From positions 20,994,035-21,058,034 of the forward strand of contig OX243814.1 of NCBI GenBank assembly GCA_945859605.1: a stretch of 64,000 bases of DNA. The letters run 5' to 3'. Origin of the DNA: Lumbricus rubellus. Its lineage: Eukaryota > Annelida > Clitellata > Crassiclitellata > Lumbricidae. Under the pieces are notes generated by a model. That model worked only from the letters and a program-made list of their open reading frames with translations, had not been told where the DNA came from and searched no databases. Below, in pieces: positions 11,912-23,660 of the stretch. The translations under genes were made by a program, and so were the position numbers. Positions within the stretch are counted from its first letter, which is position 1. Each line of letters opens with the position of its first letter.

Positions 11912-14048
11912 GTCAGCATTCAAAAAGACTGGATGGAGCTCCCATTCAAGATAATATCTAGCCAGATGTGCTGTAATATAATTCAATATTAAATTAATTT
12001 AATTTAATTTTAAATTAATTGATTGTGTCCACACTGTTTTACTTCCAGACTGGTTGGATGGCCGGTACCTATCTGGTCATGGGAAGTGACTCGCAATGTT
12101 CAGGAGGAGGAGGACCAGGTATACATGCAAAGCCGTTCCTCACGTACATGTACATGTTTACGCTATCTATTTCGTCTCATTTGTCTCGTCTAATTCGTAG
12201 CGATTGACAAAATTATGGAAAAGGAGATGACCAGATGGAAAGACAAACAGATGAAGGGATGGATGGATTGACAGATGAAAAAGGAGATGACCAGATAGAA
12301 AGACAAACAGATGAAGGGATGGATGGATTGACAGATGAAAAAGGAGATGACCAGATGGAAAGACAAACAGATGAAGAGATGGACGGATGGATTGACAAAT
12401 GAAAAAGCAGATGGACGGATGGAAAGACAAACAGATGAAGGGATGGATTGATTGAAGAGATGAGCGACTGATGCAACAAACGAACATAATTTATATCTTA
12501 TCCTTTCTCTCTCTCTTTCTTACACAGCTCCAACGAGAAGATCTATTACGTTTTATTGCTCAATGTGGTATTTAATATTACAATTGTTTGCATGAAACGA
12601 AAGATAATAGGTCTATGGTATAGTGAAATAAGTCTTGTCTTGATGCATGTTGTAGGAGTGTGTTCGGCTGTTGAGCAGGTAAGTCGATCCGAGTGGGGGG
12701 CTCGACCTCCTGCATGGTCCATTAGTGGCCTTCCATCGAAACCAGTTGGAATGGGATTCGTTCACCACACGGTCACCTCCTTCTGCTATACGTATGACGA
12801 ATGCGTCGCTCAGATGAAGTCCATCCAAAACTATCACATCGACTCAAACGGTATAATTAAACTATAATCCAACTCATTTAAACTATAATCCACCTCATCT
12901 AAACTATAATCCACCTCATCTAAACTATAATCCAACTCATCTAAGCTATAATCCACCTCATCTAAACTATAATCCAACTCATCTAAACAAATTCATCTGA
13001 AGAGATTTAAAACTGTGTAGGCTCGAAGATCGGATTTAAACTTATTTCAGATGATTATAGGCCTACGTTTATGCGAATTGCGCCTGTTAGATCTATCACA
13101 CGGCAGCCATAATGGTAAATGACATATCCGCTTGATTAGCCATATATAGGTCTAGTGACTGTATCCGAACATTGCATTGCATTATATTTACATGTTCATA
13201 AACCGCCTGCTGCTCCAGTGATAGCAATAGTAGCAATAACAATAGTGGTAAGAGCAGTAGTATTGTATAGTAATTATTGTTCTTATTGTAACAGTCATTT
13301 TCTGCATGAATGGCTTATAGGTTGGCCGGATATTGGTTACAACTGGTTGGTTGGTGAGGACGGTCGTGCGTATGAGGGTCGTGGTTGGGACAAGGTTGGT
13401 GCGCATACGTATGGTTACAACGATGTTGCTGTGGCTGTCTCTGTCATCGGCGATTTCACGAGTCGTGTGCCGAACGCTGCAGCACAATCTGCCATCGTTA
13501 ATATCTTCAACTGCGCCATACAACAGGTCAGAGGCAGAGGCAGTTATTAACAGAGTCGAAAGTATATGCTACAGCCTACTTACTTGTCCTATCAGATGTA
13601 TATGGCAGAATCCAACATTATTCCTGACAAACATTGTCCTACATTAATCTATTGCTAACCTAGGTTACACTGATTCGACAGGTCGCTGAATTGTTTATTT
13701 TGGAAATTGAAGTGTTCTTCTGTCTTTCAATCTTTCATTTGAACTCGATAACAATCAATCTACTTTGCATTGTTCGAGAATATGTTCCATTGTGATTTGT
13801 GACGTTACGCATGTGATGACGCACGTAGGCCTGTTTATTTTTCCATTTTTCATGTTTATTATTTGTTTATTTATTCGTTCGTTCATTGACAGGGAATTCT
13901 ATCTAGCAACTATGAGATGTTCGGTCATCGCGATGGTGGCTGTACAGCGTGTCCGGGCGACCAGCTCTACGCCCTCATCAGGACCTGGCCACAGTACAGC
14001 TACCGTGATATCGTCAACTACTGCGTTGCAGGCATGGATGAGCATTAG
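9123..14048 (+). CDS. Secreted SH3b + peptidoglycan recognition protein (amidase type), 6 exons
   Basis: Exons 9123-9249, 10746-10867, 12049-12118, 12656-12850, 13321-13526 and 13893-14048 join in phase to 291 aa. Residues 1-17 are a signal peptide (MFLRLLLFGCLVAAVVG). Residues about 28-100 are a Cys-rich SH3b-like domain (VNVRATACGTVIG...GWMAGTYLV). A Gly-rich linker follows, then a PGRP/amidase_2 domain from about 114 (VSRSEWGARPP). Family hallmarks are present: FVHHT (143-145), the conserved disulfide pair C150/C156, GYNW (Y178), YEGRGW, and GHRDGGCTACPGD with H252 and C260. The zinc set His-Tyr-His-Cys is thus complete, which by family knowledge predicts N-acetylmuramoyl-L-alanine amidase activity rather than recognition only. 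No transmembrane segment, so it is likely secreted in innate immunity. An AATAAA follows at 14164. Introns hold a MITE, a SINE, a LINE remnant and tandem repeats. Confidence 0.92.
9303..9775. mobile_element. 473-bp hAT-like MITE with internal tandem repeats, in PGRP intron 1
   Basis: Ends CAAGGGCGGATACAG and (reverse complement) CAGGGGCGGATCCAG, flanked by ACACACAT at 9295-9302 and 9776-9783. The 8-bp duplication lies beside CA repeats, so it is slightly less secure. The interior has about four copies of a 75-85-bp unit: a T run, AGTCATCCGGCCAAATTTT, GGGAAAAACATACCATTTCA, and CCGTCAAAAAGTTGATGACC. Confidence 0.8.
9899..9981. repeat. (CA)n microsatellite
   Basis: About 80 bp of CA dinucleotides with one interruption, in PGRP intron 1. 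Confidence 0.95.
10325..10440 (+). mobile_element. tRNA-derived SINE head
   Basis: The plus strand has an A-box-like TGGCGGACCGG, then GGTTCGACTCC (B box) 50-60 bp later, followed by CTTGGGCAAG as in the other SINEs. No obvious 3' tail, so it is probably truncated. Lies in PGRP intron 1. Confidence 0.6.
11404..11775 (-). mobile_element. Non-LTR retrotransposon fragment: C-terminus of a reverse-transcriptase ORF
   Basis: The minus-strand frame of 123 codons has the conserved C-terminal block of LINE endonuclease/reverse-transcriptase proteins: RRLTWYGHVIRM, then ALHGEVEGTRSRGRPKKKW and a WIDNV-like ending. The catalytic RT and endonuclease regions are absent, so it is a 5'-truncated dead copy. 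It sits antisense in PGRP intron 2. Confidence 0.8.
11879..11911. repeat. (CAAT)n microsatellite
   Basis: About eight copies of the tetranucleotide CAAT/AATC in PGRP intron 2. Confidence 0.9.
12216..12470. repeat. 60-bp minisatellite in PGRP intron 3
   Basis: About four copies of a 60-bp unit containing AAAAGGAGATGACCAG, AAAGACAAACAGATGAAG and GGATGGATGGATTGACAG. The first three are nearly identical and the last diverges. The long minus-strand open frames here are repeat artefacts. Confidence 0.9.
12859..12992. repeat. 21-bp tandem array just after the PGRP exon 4 donor
   Basis: About six copies of a 21-bp unit (CTATAATCCACCTCATCTAAA and close variants), beginning within 10 bp of the 5' splice site at 12851. 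Confidence 0.9.
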
Positions 14049-14163
14049 ACCACACGTGACATCTGCTGAACGGTGTCACGTGAATTCTGGTAGAACGGTT
14101 CTTACCCGGTAGAACGGTTCTTAACCGGTGAATGTTTGTAATATTATTGTTCGTTCGATTGCC

Positions 14164-14169
14164 AATAAA
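14164..14169 (+). terminator. Polyadenylation signal of the PGRP gene
   Basis: AATAAA 116 bp downstream of the TAG stop at 14046-14048, the first canonical signal after the gene. Confidence 0.65.
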
Positions 14170-14639
14170 AGTTGCATTGATCTGAAAATGATTATTCAAT
14201 GGATTCTTGTTTTGACTGTGATATTAATAAAAACTTGAATCCATTTGGTAATGTTCATGTTATATTTTCACTTATTTTTGCCTTGCCATGTTTTATCTTC
14301 TCATCTCATCTTCTCTCACCTTATCTCATCTATCTCACGTCTTTTCCATACAGCCGTCAAAATATGGAATTTTTAGTTTTCATTTGGGTGGGGTCTTCCA
14401 CTGGTCATGGTTAAAAAAAGCACAAATTATGCACCGAATTTTTAGTTTCTTAAATTAGGCCTAAACGAACAGATAGATAAGCACAGTTACCAGAATGCAA
14501 CACAAGGACGGTAGGCTTACGTGTAAGGGATTATATAGGGCTCATTATTAATAGGCCTATAGCTGTTGCACATTATTAAGTTCGTCCATAGTGCAGAGTC
14601 TGTCTGCATAATAAGAGATGATGATGATGATGATGATGG

Positions 14640-14907
14640 TGCTCTGCCCGTAGGCAGGTTCATTGGCTTTACGCCCCTGGGGATGAGATGAGTGAGGTGG
14701 TTTCCCGTTGCCTTCCCCACAGACAATGATGGGTAAGCAACTTGCCCAAGGTCGCTCCGCAGCAGCTTGCACCTCTGCGTCCCACACGTGATAGCCCGAG
14801 ATAATCTAAATCTCTGAATGTCAACTCCCAGGCCGGGGCTTGAACCGCAGTCCGTTGTATCCAACAGACGAATGCCGTTCGCGCTTACCGGTGTAGCTAA
14901 CGAGGCT
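14640..14907 (-). mobile_element. tRNA-derived SINE, second family, reverse orientation
   Basis: Reading the minus strand from 14907, the element begins GCCTCGTTAGCTACACCGG (A-box region) and has a B box GGTTCAAGCCC. It then has CTTGGGCAAG and a body with GGGAAACCACCTCACTCATC and GCCTACGGGCAGAGCAC. The body differs from the SINEs at 7893 and 36995. Confidence 0.75.
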
Positions 14908-15022
14908 ATTATAATAAGAGACTCGGTTTATTATTGGTTCGTCTCTGTCCGCACTTGCAGTAGACGCCCGCTTAACTAAAGCGACTTATTTGACTGCAGG
15001 CAACGGGGAAGTACAGCTCCAC

Positions 15023-15200
<178 letters not shown>

Positions 15201-15505
15201 ACGCACACGCACTCTATGACATAATTGTTATGTCATACGCGGCTGTCGCCACTCTATTCGACTTACTGTAGACTTAGTTCCTCCAGTTCCGATCGGAACA
15301 TTGGTCGACAAGTCCTCGCCACTCCGTACGGTCGCCAGCCACCACCTCCGCCTCGTCCCAGCCCAGTCCCATCCGCTCCAGGTCCTTACTGAAAGCGAGT
15401 AACTCTATCCACTCTATTCGAATCATTTACAATATTTTTTCCTTTTCTCTGTGGTGCGTTTGTGGCATCGCATGTACAATGTTGTACATGCATGCATCCA
15501 CGCTG

Positions 15506-15653
15506 CATGGTGAGAAATGCCGGGGGTTGTAGGGGTCTTCAATCCCCTTGTCTTTCTTAGGACACCTTAGTAAAGTCCTCATTGTACACCCAAGTCCATA
15601 TAAATAATTGTCTCACATACACTCAACTGTTTTTTACAATTATTCTCATACTG
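15506..15653. mobile_element. MITE, CAGGGTGAGAATT family, degenerate copy
   Basis: Ends CATGGTGAGAAATGCCGGGG and (reverse complement) CAGTATGAGAAT, matching in order and length the elements at 42080-42223 and 43636-43780. No clean target duplication remains. Confidence 0.65.
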
Positions 15654-16300
15654 CATCATCCGAGTATAATAAGCCACTGCAGATGGTTTGAAAGATTGAC
15701 GTTTTTGGCGTTGACCACAGATCTTATTATTATATTAGCAAGACGATTTTCGTCTGCTTCTTTTGCGCTATCATGTTATTAAATAACTCATTATTATTCA
15801 CTGTCAATAAATAATGTGTAACAAGAACATAGGCTATCTATATCATGCGAGCAGCGAGGGGGTTAAATGGCCATATTGGGGACTACATGCATGCCTGCAT
15901 GCATGTTTGCATGCATTCATATACATGCATGCATGCATATGTACAGCACGTGTCGATGAACAGTGTCGTTGCCTGCTGACGTAAATTGAAGAGTAGGCAA
16001 CTACACCGGAAGACATCGATGATCGAAGTGTGTCAGATCTTTGTCAGAATCTTAAAATCTTTGTTATTGGTCAATTAGCCTACATGAAAGAGGTCGAGCC
16101 TCGTATTGCTTCGATGTAGCTATATAGCCTATGAGGATGAATTTATAAAAATAGTATGCGTGCACTCTTGTATACGTAATTGTGCACAGTTGTACATTGC
16201 GTGTGTTTACGTACATGTATGTACATGTATGTCTGTGTGTTATCCGTATACTATGTGAGTACTGCGCATGCGTGTAGCGTCTGCTGCGTTGAACTCATTT
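15654..16300. other. Non-coding stretch, no gene seen
   Basis: Contains a cluster of TGCATGCA palindromes at about 15885-15940 and otherwise nothing I can interpret. Confidence 0.5.
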
Positions 16301-16389
16301 CAGTCGCCTTTGAGTTCATACATGAGCTGCAGACAGACAGACGACGCTTGCATTTCAGTTTAACAATACACATTGTGAACGTGAAGAGG

Positions 16390-17161
16390 AGAATGGAGGA
16401 GGGAGGGGGAGGGAAGATGGAGGAGGAGGAGGAGGAGGAGGAGGGAGTAGGAGAAGAGCAGGAGGAAGGGAGGAGGAGGGGGAGGCAAACAATCTGCAGT
16501 AGCTGAGTCGATCAGTCGAACCTTAGACCCTGATGTTAACAGGACCCCTTCACTCACCCCGCACTCGCACTTCGGTCTGGCGCCCACCTCTTGCCTCTGT
16601 CGTACCCACTGCCGCCGCCCCAGCCATCATCATCAAACCCTAACACAGATGCAGTCTCAATGTAGACCCGCAGTCTCTCTCTCTCTCCGTAGAACCACTG
16701 CAGCAGCAGACTCCATGCAAGCAGTTGTTCTGGAGCTTGTCAACTCTCCAACCGTCGCCGTCACCACAACCGCCACCGTCTCCACCTCCATCTCCTCCTC
16801 CTCCTCCTCCGCCGCCGCCTCCTCCTCCCTCTCTTCTGTTCCGTGACTGTGGCTTAAGATCTCTAGGAAAGTCTGCGGCTGCTGCTGGGGCGGCGCGGGG
16901 GAAGGGGTGGCAACGGTGCCTGCCATGCTCAGAGTTCTGCTGCGACAAGTGCCAACGTTCATGAATTCCAGTCAGTCGTCGTCGTCGTCTTCGTCGTCGT
17001 CTTCGTCGTCAGTCGCAGAAGAAGAATTCCTCCGTCGTCAAGTGAACAGAAGGTAGCCCTCCTCATCCTCATCCTCATCCTCCTCTTCCGCCTCCTCCGC
17101 CTCCTCATCGTCGTCCTCCTCTTCCTCGCAGATCAACTGCAAGTTCTTCATTTGCAATCAG
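16390..17161 (+). other. Possible 5' leader exon of the RBMS gene
   Basis: GC-richer, CpG-containing sequence with GGA, CCT, TCG and TCC triplet runs, unlike the AT-rich surroundings. It ends in TTTGCAATCAG|GTAAGC, a strong 5' splice site at 17161/17162. The next compatible acceptor on this strand is CTCTCTTTCTAG at 24330, directly before the RBMS start exon. I infer that this is the untranslated first exon and promoter region of that gene. The right boundary is well supported by the donor; the left boundary is arbitrary. A short upstream ORF (ATG 16961 to TAG 17054) encodes a poly-serine peptide. Confidence 0.4.
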
Positions 17162-17925
17162 GTAAGCAATTTCGTTGAATCCTTTCATACAAACCGATCG
17201 GAACAACTTCATGTCCGTCACTTTCGAAAAACGTGAGGTTCTTAATGGTGCATTTTGATGCTGACATGGTCGTTGATATAATGCATCTATAGAAGAATTT
17301 CTATCGATGTATTACTACCGTTTCAAGAGAACCAGAGACTCTCAATACGCAAACCTGATCATCTCATTGTTTAGCAAGCAGTGTGCGCGGGTGACTATAG
17401 AAGAGTTGCTCCAAACCAAGCAACTGCTTCCCATCAGTTGACGAATGACACCACCATGTTGACGACAGTGTTGTACAGAGTTCGTGCATGGACCACTGGA
17501 CGACGACGCCAGGCAATGTGATGCTCCGCCGGTCACTTAAGGCGCACGGTTGTCTCACCGTCAACCATTCAACCATTCTCTTTTGAATTCCAGACAATTT
17601 CTTTTTTTAATAAATAATAATAATACTAATAATACTAATAATAATGTCTTTTCTTTAATTAAACGCCTGCAAGACGCACTGCGCTTTACATTTACAAGTG
17701 ATGCAGCAGGCCTAATCTTAATTAAACTTAACTACTAACAACTAACTGAACAGACAGCTTTGCAATTACATGGCGCTAATGGCAGCCTACAAAGCATATC
17801 CGACTCGCACCCCTCGCACTCTACGCCAGCGTGTTATCCATTGCGCTTCCGCCCTAACCCACCCCCTTATAAACGCATGATAGCCTACCCTACCGTTTAC
17901 CGGACTGACCGGTGGATATTGACCG

Positions 17926-17968
17926 ATGGATGCCGATGACAATGAAAATGGTGATGATCAAAATGACA

Positions 17969-18001
<33 letters not shown>

Positions 18002-18019
18002 GTGATGATCAAAATGACA

Positions 18020-18068
<49 letters not shown>

Positions 18069-18348
18069 CGACGATTATGACGATGACGATTATGATGATG
18101 ATGGTGATGATGATGATGACGACGATTATGACGATGACAATTATGATGATGATGGTGATAACGACGACGACGACGATGATGATGATGATGATGATGATGA
18201 TGATAATGATGATGATGATGATGATGATGATAAGGATGATGACAATGACAATGACAATGACGATGATGATGACGATGATGACGAAGATGATGACGATTAT
18301 GATGATGATGATGATGACGATGATGGTGATGATGACGACGACGACGAC

Positions 18349-18420
<72 letters not shown>

Positions 18421-18424
18421 AATG

Positions 18425-18456
<32 letters not shown>

Positions 18457-18588
18457 GAGGATGACCATGACGTTGATGATGACGACGATGATGATGATGA
18501 TGACGGTGATGATGACGATGACGGTGATGATGATGACGACGATGATGATGATGACGACGCCGACGACGACGTTGTCAAAACTGATTAG
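17926..18588. repeat. 660-bp GAT/GAC imperfect triplet array
   Basis: Almost continuous GAY triplets with sparse substitutions (GGT, AAT, TAT). The plus strand reads as a poly-Asp frame of 220 codons, with poly-Met, poly-Ser and poly-Ile frames in other readings. These frames are products of the repeat, not a protein gene. Confidence 0.93.
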
Positions 18589-18659
18589 GGTGATATTGAT
18601 GACGAACGATGATAATAGTTATGAATATACTGTTCTGCTGTTCTACTGGTAATAAATTA

Positions 18660-20207
18660 TTTGACGTAGCTCAGTCAAATTGAATATGTATTATAATATT
18701 GGTTGAATAGCTTACAAGGGTATCCATGCAGTGAGTGCACTGGTAATAAATTTGACGTATAATATTATCTCAGTCAAATTGAATGCATTCGATGAGTATT
18801 TGTAACCGACAGGACGTCTCGTGTAATAATTATAGTGAGTTGTGAGTTATATCAGTTTATGTAGCGCTATACGAATATGAAGTGGCATATAATGGATAAA
18901 TTACAGTTTAGAGGGGTTAAACTGATCAGTTGAACAACTGAACAGCTTAACACTGAGACATTGAGATGACGTGTAACAATACAATTGCCTAGTATTGCCC
19001 AGGATAGTATTGCAACTATCACATTGAATATAGTAACGGATGGCATAGAATGCATTGCATTGGTTAAGAAATGCGTGTCAGCAGCAGCAGCATCAGCAGC
19101 AGCCTGGCACCCACAATTGCAGGCAACGAATCTGTGACTGCGTGAACAGCGACTGACCTCTACGGCAGCAGCAGCAGCAGCAGCAGCTACAGCAGCAGCA
19201 GCTGATTTGATAAGATACACTCTGCTTAGACTGCTTAGCTGGGGTGAATAGGTCACAGCAACTTCATGAAAGAAGGCAAAGCGCTGGTATAGGCGTACAT
19301 TGCAGCTGGAAGTTGCCTTATTTATAGTATCTGCTGCTGCTGCTGTAGGCTGTATACATACATAGTATGCATAATATATGCAAAACAAGTATAAGAAGTA
19401 TATAATACATGTATATACTGCTTCCTCGCACTCGTACTTTGCATATCGAAGCCCATCGATATCGGTCTTTGGACAGGGCTGCGTCTTTAGGGCCGCAACC
19501 ACCACCACACCCACCACCACCACCACCACCACCATCACCACCACAGTACGACGAATGTCTGATGTTGATGGGGGGAGACGGGGGTGAAGACAAGGGGGAG
19601 AAGGAGAGAGGGGTTATATAAGTGGTAAGATTTGGCTGTACAGCTGATCAGCCGGGTCGCATGTAGATTGGGAGAGGAGTGACGCTATTGGCTTTGGCTG
19701 CCGTTTCGACCAGATAGCGCCGCACATGTGCGTGTGTGCGCGTGTGAACGCCATATGGTCCAACGACAGCAGCCGTATATAGCTGGAGAGACCTTTAGAC
19801 TGCACCAGGTTATAAGACGCAACAACGGATAAGACGCAGACGGCAGAAATCATTCCGAATCTGGTTTCTCAATCTCGTCCTCATGTAGCCCAAACAACGC
19901 CTTCGCCTTCGCTTTAAATGCTGCGCGCCTTAAAGTATACTGCATGCAAGTGTAGACGGTAAATAATTTTTAAGATATTGCGTGGCACATGATCACTTGA
20001 CTGAAAATAGGCCATTCTCAAAAACTTGACATTTGCTGCAGACTGCGTGAACAGACACTAGAGTAGAACACGGAACACGCGGCGAGGACTATACTTGCGC
20101 AGGACCTAACGAACACCCCAAAGGAAAGAACGGCCACGAAATGACACAGTGTCTGATCGACCTGACATTATGCATGGTCACTGGTCAGTGAGACATGGAA
20201 TTGACCA
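18660..20207. other. Non-coding stretch with CAG-type triplets
   Basis: Short CAG/GCA triplet clusters at about 19080-19105 and 19160-19205 and a CCA cluster at about 19499-19545. No gene supported; the minus-strand open frame over 18867-19544 has no recognisable domain and is dominated by the triplet runs. Confidence 0.5.
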
Positions 20208-20215
20208 GTTAGAGC

Positions 20216-20409
20216 CAGGACTTTTTTCAACGTGCAGTTGTACACAAAGTGTGCAGCTTTAACTGGATTTGTGCAGTTGAAGAAGCACTTCTGTTCAGTT
20301 AAAACTAGCAAAAAGGTCATTGTCCTCCGATTGGAAATAATTTACCATGGAGTATGGGAAAGGAAAAAAGGAGCCGTGCAATTCTACAAATTCCTCTAAA
20401 ACAGCCCTG
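20216..20409. mobile_element. 194-bp hAT-like MITE (GTGCAG-type family)
   Basis: CAGGACTTTTTTCAACGTGC at the left and CCCTG at the right, flanked by GTTAGAGC at 20208-20215 and 20410-20417 (8-bp duplication). The left interior (AACGTGCAG, GACACAAAGTGTG-like, GTGCAGTTGAA) matches the element at 28151-28412. Confidence 0.85.
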
Positions 20410-20654
20410 GTTAGAGCTATACTTCGAAGCGATTATTCTTCATGCGCTATATAAGCTTCAGTTACGCTGAGTGGTGTGAAAACTGTGAATATTGAAGTTC
20501 ACTGGATGAGGCGGAACATGTATTATAGGCTATGTAGTATGTACAATAATTGTACATGTATAGCCTATGTATAATACAGCCGATGTGTTTCAGCGTTTAA
20601 TGAAGCGATGAGCATGCAGAGTAACATTTGGTATAATATGTTTATATACATGTA

Positions 20655-22057
20655 CAGGGGGGCTCAAAAAAAATGTACCACCGGATAAAATGCGATAACT
20701 TCGCAACCGATTGAAATTTTTCTGTGAAAATTTTCCAATTTGCAGGGGAATGAATTTCCAACAATCCCTAAAAGTTTCACTTGAAAATTTTCATGTTTGC
20801 AAAAGTTACAGCTGTTCAAACTTAAAATTTGGTTTTTCCAAATATCCGGAGAATCAAGCTCCAATACAATGTGATTTCATTAAGATTTTTTGCAAATTAC
20901 ATCATAAGAAATGATGATGATGTCCTACGACCTCACTAAGAGCTGTAAAGAAGCTGTTTATGAAGCAAACTGTTGGTATTTAGTGATATTTTATAGATTA
21001 AGGACTCAATTCGAGAATCCATTACTGAACGTCATGGGCAAAGTTTCTGCGGAAGATAAAATGGAAACTCGGACGCTGCGTGAACAGAGACTGGGACATC
21101 GCGTAATCATAGCAAAATACCCAGTGAAAAGTGGAGCCTGAGCATATTGAAGGCTATCTGTAAACATGTTTATGTAACGAAGATCAGATGTTGGAAGCGA
21201 GGCAGGAAGGGGTCGCTTGGTCTGATGGAAAAAGTACGATTTCAAGAAATTCGCTTGGTAATCGAAAGGGTCAAGTTTGCAAAGCACATCGTGGTTTCGA
21301 CATCAGATATGATGGCTTGTGTTACGGCTGCAAGAAAAGACTGCATTTAATCCCATTCAGTAGGTTAGATGTCAAACTCATCTTTGAACTCTCTTACCCA
21401 GACTCATTGAAGACCACGTATGCTCTAACATCTGGTTTTATTTTCCAGCAGGACGGTGCTCCTGCTTGCTCGCACGGCAAGTTTGATTATGATGGCGCTA
21501 CCTTATAATTGCCATCAACTGAAGTAAATGCATTGGCAAAGATGACTAACAAACTCGTCAGACCTTAGCCCTCTTGCTTGTCACGTCTGGTGAGCTATTC
21601 TGGAACGCTGTAAGACATGTCATCCCAAGTTGGAGAACATTGGCCAGCTGAAGCAAGTCTTGCTGCTAATGTGGGGTCAGTTGCCGCAGGACCCGACCAA
21701 CAAGGCCATACTGAGCTTCACAAAAAGAAGTTGAGCTTGTACTAAGGAAGGGAGTGGACACTCTCATTATACCTTACAATAAATTGCAAAATGAAATTCT
21801 GAAGTCGTAGTGAAAGTGATATCATTTGACATGGAAATCTACAATCTGACGTTCATTTTCCGCAAAAATTTGAAAAAACCCAAATTTTAAGTTTGAACAT
21901 CTGTAACTTTTGCAAACATAAAAAGTTTCAACTAAAACTTTCAGGGATTGTTGGAAATTCATTCCCCTGCAAATTGGGAATTTTTCGCAGAAAAAATTCA
22001 ATCGGTTGCGAAGATATCGCATTTTATCCGGTGGTACATTTTTTTTGAGCCACCCTG
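20655..22057 (+). mobile_element. Degenerate Tc1/mariner-type transposon
   Basis: 1403 bp with inverted repeats of roughly 230 bp (left end CAGGGGGGCTCAAAAAAAAT; right end the complement of CAGGGTGGCTCAAAAAAAAT), flanked by TA at 20653-20654 and 22058-22059. Pieces of a mariner-like transposase are readable in order on the plus strand. There is an N-terminal helix-turn-helix-like segment (TLREQRLGHRVIIAKYPVKS), QQDGAPA before a DDE Asp, a PSDLSPLACHVW-like catalytic block, and a terminal LPQDPTNKAILSFTKRS. The coding region is broken by many stops and shifts, so the copy is dead. Confidence 0.88.
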
Positions 22058-22059
22058 TA

Positions 22060-23660
22060 TATAGACTAAGTCTGGCTTATTGATGAACGATGAAATGTCC
22101 TTAGAAATTGGGATCACTGGTTTCCGCGAAGATCAACCAACGTTTTCAACAGTTTTTCTTCTCACAATCGTCACTTGGTTGTCTGAGACTGTAGCCTAAA
22201 CGTGTCATGAAGTTGATGCAACTGCTTCAACTCTTTCGTTATAATATTATATGAACAATGGTCCATGAGCCAGAGTAGGCCACATTTTTGGCATGCAGCT
22301 GCACTCTTAGCATAGAACAATGGACTTTTGTAATGGCGTTAGTAATAAACACGACAGGCAGAAAGTATTAATGAAATTACGTATTGTCGAGTGTTTGGTG
22401 TTGCTTGAGCTGTCACAAAAGAGCATATCATTCAATAGGCTTGAAACCATTAACACATTAGTGTCCTGACTCAAAGTCGGGCTTTTGCGGTGACAAAGTG
22501 CAGCTCCAATAATTATTGTCTGAGCCACAAACTTCTCGACTGGATTCTTCTCGTGCATGATATTCAGAAATTGGGCCACGCAAGTTGCAACCAAGATTTC
22601 AGAAGGAAACGGTGGACTTATAGACTATAGGCTATAGGTCTAATTGTAACATCTCTCCTAACGATTTTTCAGATGCTTAATATCTCTCACTCCAATCTTA
22701 AATCTTCGCTCCAAAAGGAGGACCTGCTACCAAATTGTTATATTATGAGGACATTTGACTATGAATCGCTTGATTGCAAAGTGGCCATGCAAGGAATGTG
22801 ATCCTGCTGATGTAATAAATGATCATTAAACACGTTAGGTTTATTGGCCTATAAATAAGCAGAGCGCATAAGGTTAGATGTACAGTAGGCCTACAGTAGA
22901 GTCTACTGGAGTTCACAGAGTACGTAAGCTTATACTCTGCATCAGCAACGACCACAGTATTTTGTGTTAGAAATACAGCAAGACATCAACGAGTCTTATC
23001 TTATCTGTCTTACAATTGCATGGCCTTAGAGGCTTAGAATATTAAGTCACTATTCGCATTTAGCTTAGACTATTGTGGACGCAACATTATTCGATCAGGT
23101 CAATGAGATGTGAAACACGCTATACTGTGTGATACACATGGTTTACATTACATTACATAACACATGCACATAGATCGATTAATTATATACATAGTATGTG
23201 CATCGTTATAAGCCTAACCTTAATCCTAACCTTAATCATAACCTTAATTCTAACCTCTGCTCATTCTTTACGCAGATAACTAAAATATCCTTAAAAGCTG
23301 ATCGATATAGCTCTACAGAATCTGATGAAATCGCGTGTTCTTAGAATTAATAATTTACCTATATATAAATTATATGCATCTGTTTATTTATGAAGAGATC
23401 ACAATAATCCTAATTCTAAGAACGAGAATACGTTGAGTATGATCAGAGTATCGAACGATGGCGCTTCCTAACAAATATATTTATATTTAAGACAACGATG
23501 ATTGTTTGCTCGTTGAACCGTTGACGGGAATGATAGGATATTATAGGCCTACCGTACATAAATAGGCCTATATATGCGCGAAATCTAACATTCTTGCAAT
23601 GTATTTAAACACTAATTGATACTTCGTACGGCATAGGTTAACTCCCAAGGTCACAACATC
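22060..23660. other. Non-coding stretch, no gene seen
   Basis: AT-rich sequence with several TAGGCCTA palindromes and a short degenerate CCTAACCTTAAT run at about 23212-23260. Confidence 0.5.

Noticed and set aside
16360..16964. Pro-, Gly-, Ser- and Glu-rich frames on both strands
   Set aside because: Low-complexity triplet tracts in a GC-rich leader or promoter region; none connects to a recognised domain.
17040..17161. A 79-bp mini-intron (AAG|GTAGCC ... CCTCGCAG) in the RBMS leader
   Set aside because: The splice words fit, but joining would lead to a TAA at once in the next exon, and the acceptor lies in a simple pyrimidine repeat. There is no reason to prefer it over a continuous leader.
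17912..18652. Poly-Asp, poly-Met and poly-Ile frames
   Set aside because: They arise from the GAY triplet array; acidic-tail proteins exist, but no flanking coding sequence was found.
18867..19544. 225-codon minus-strand frame
   Set aside because: Driven by CAG and CCA triplet runs, with no conserved motif, start context or splice partner.
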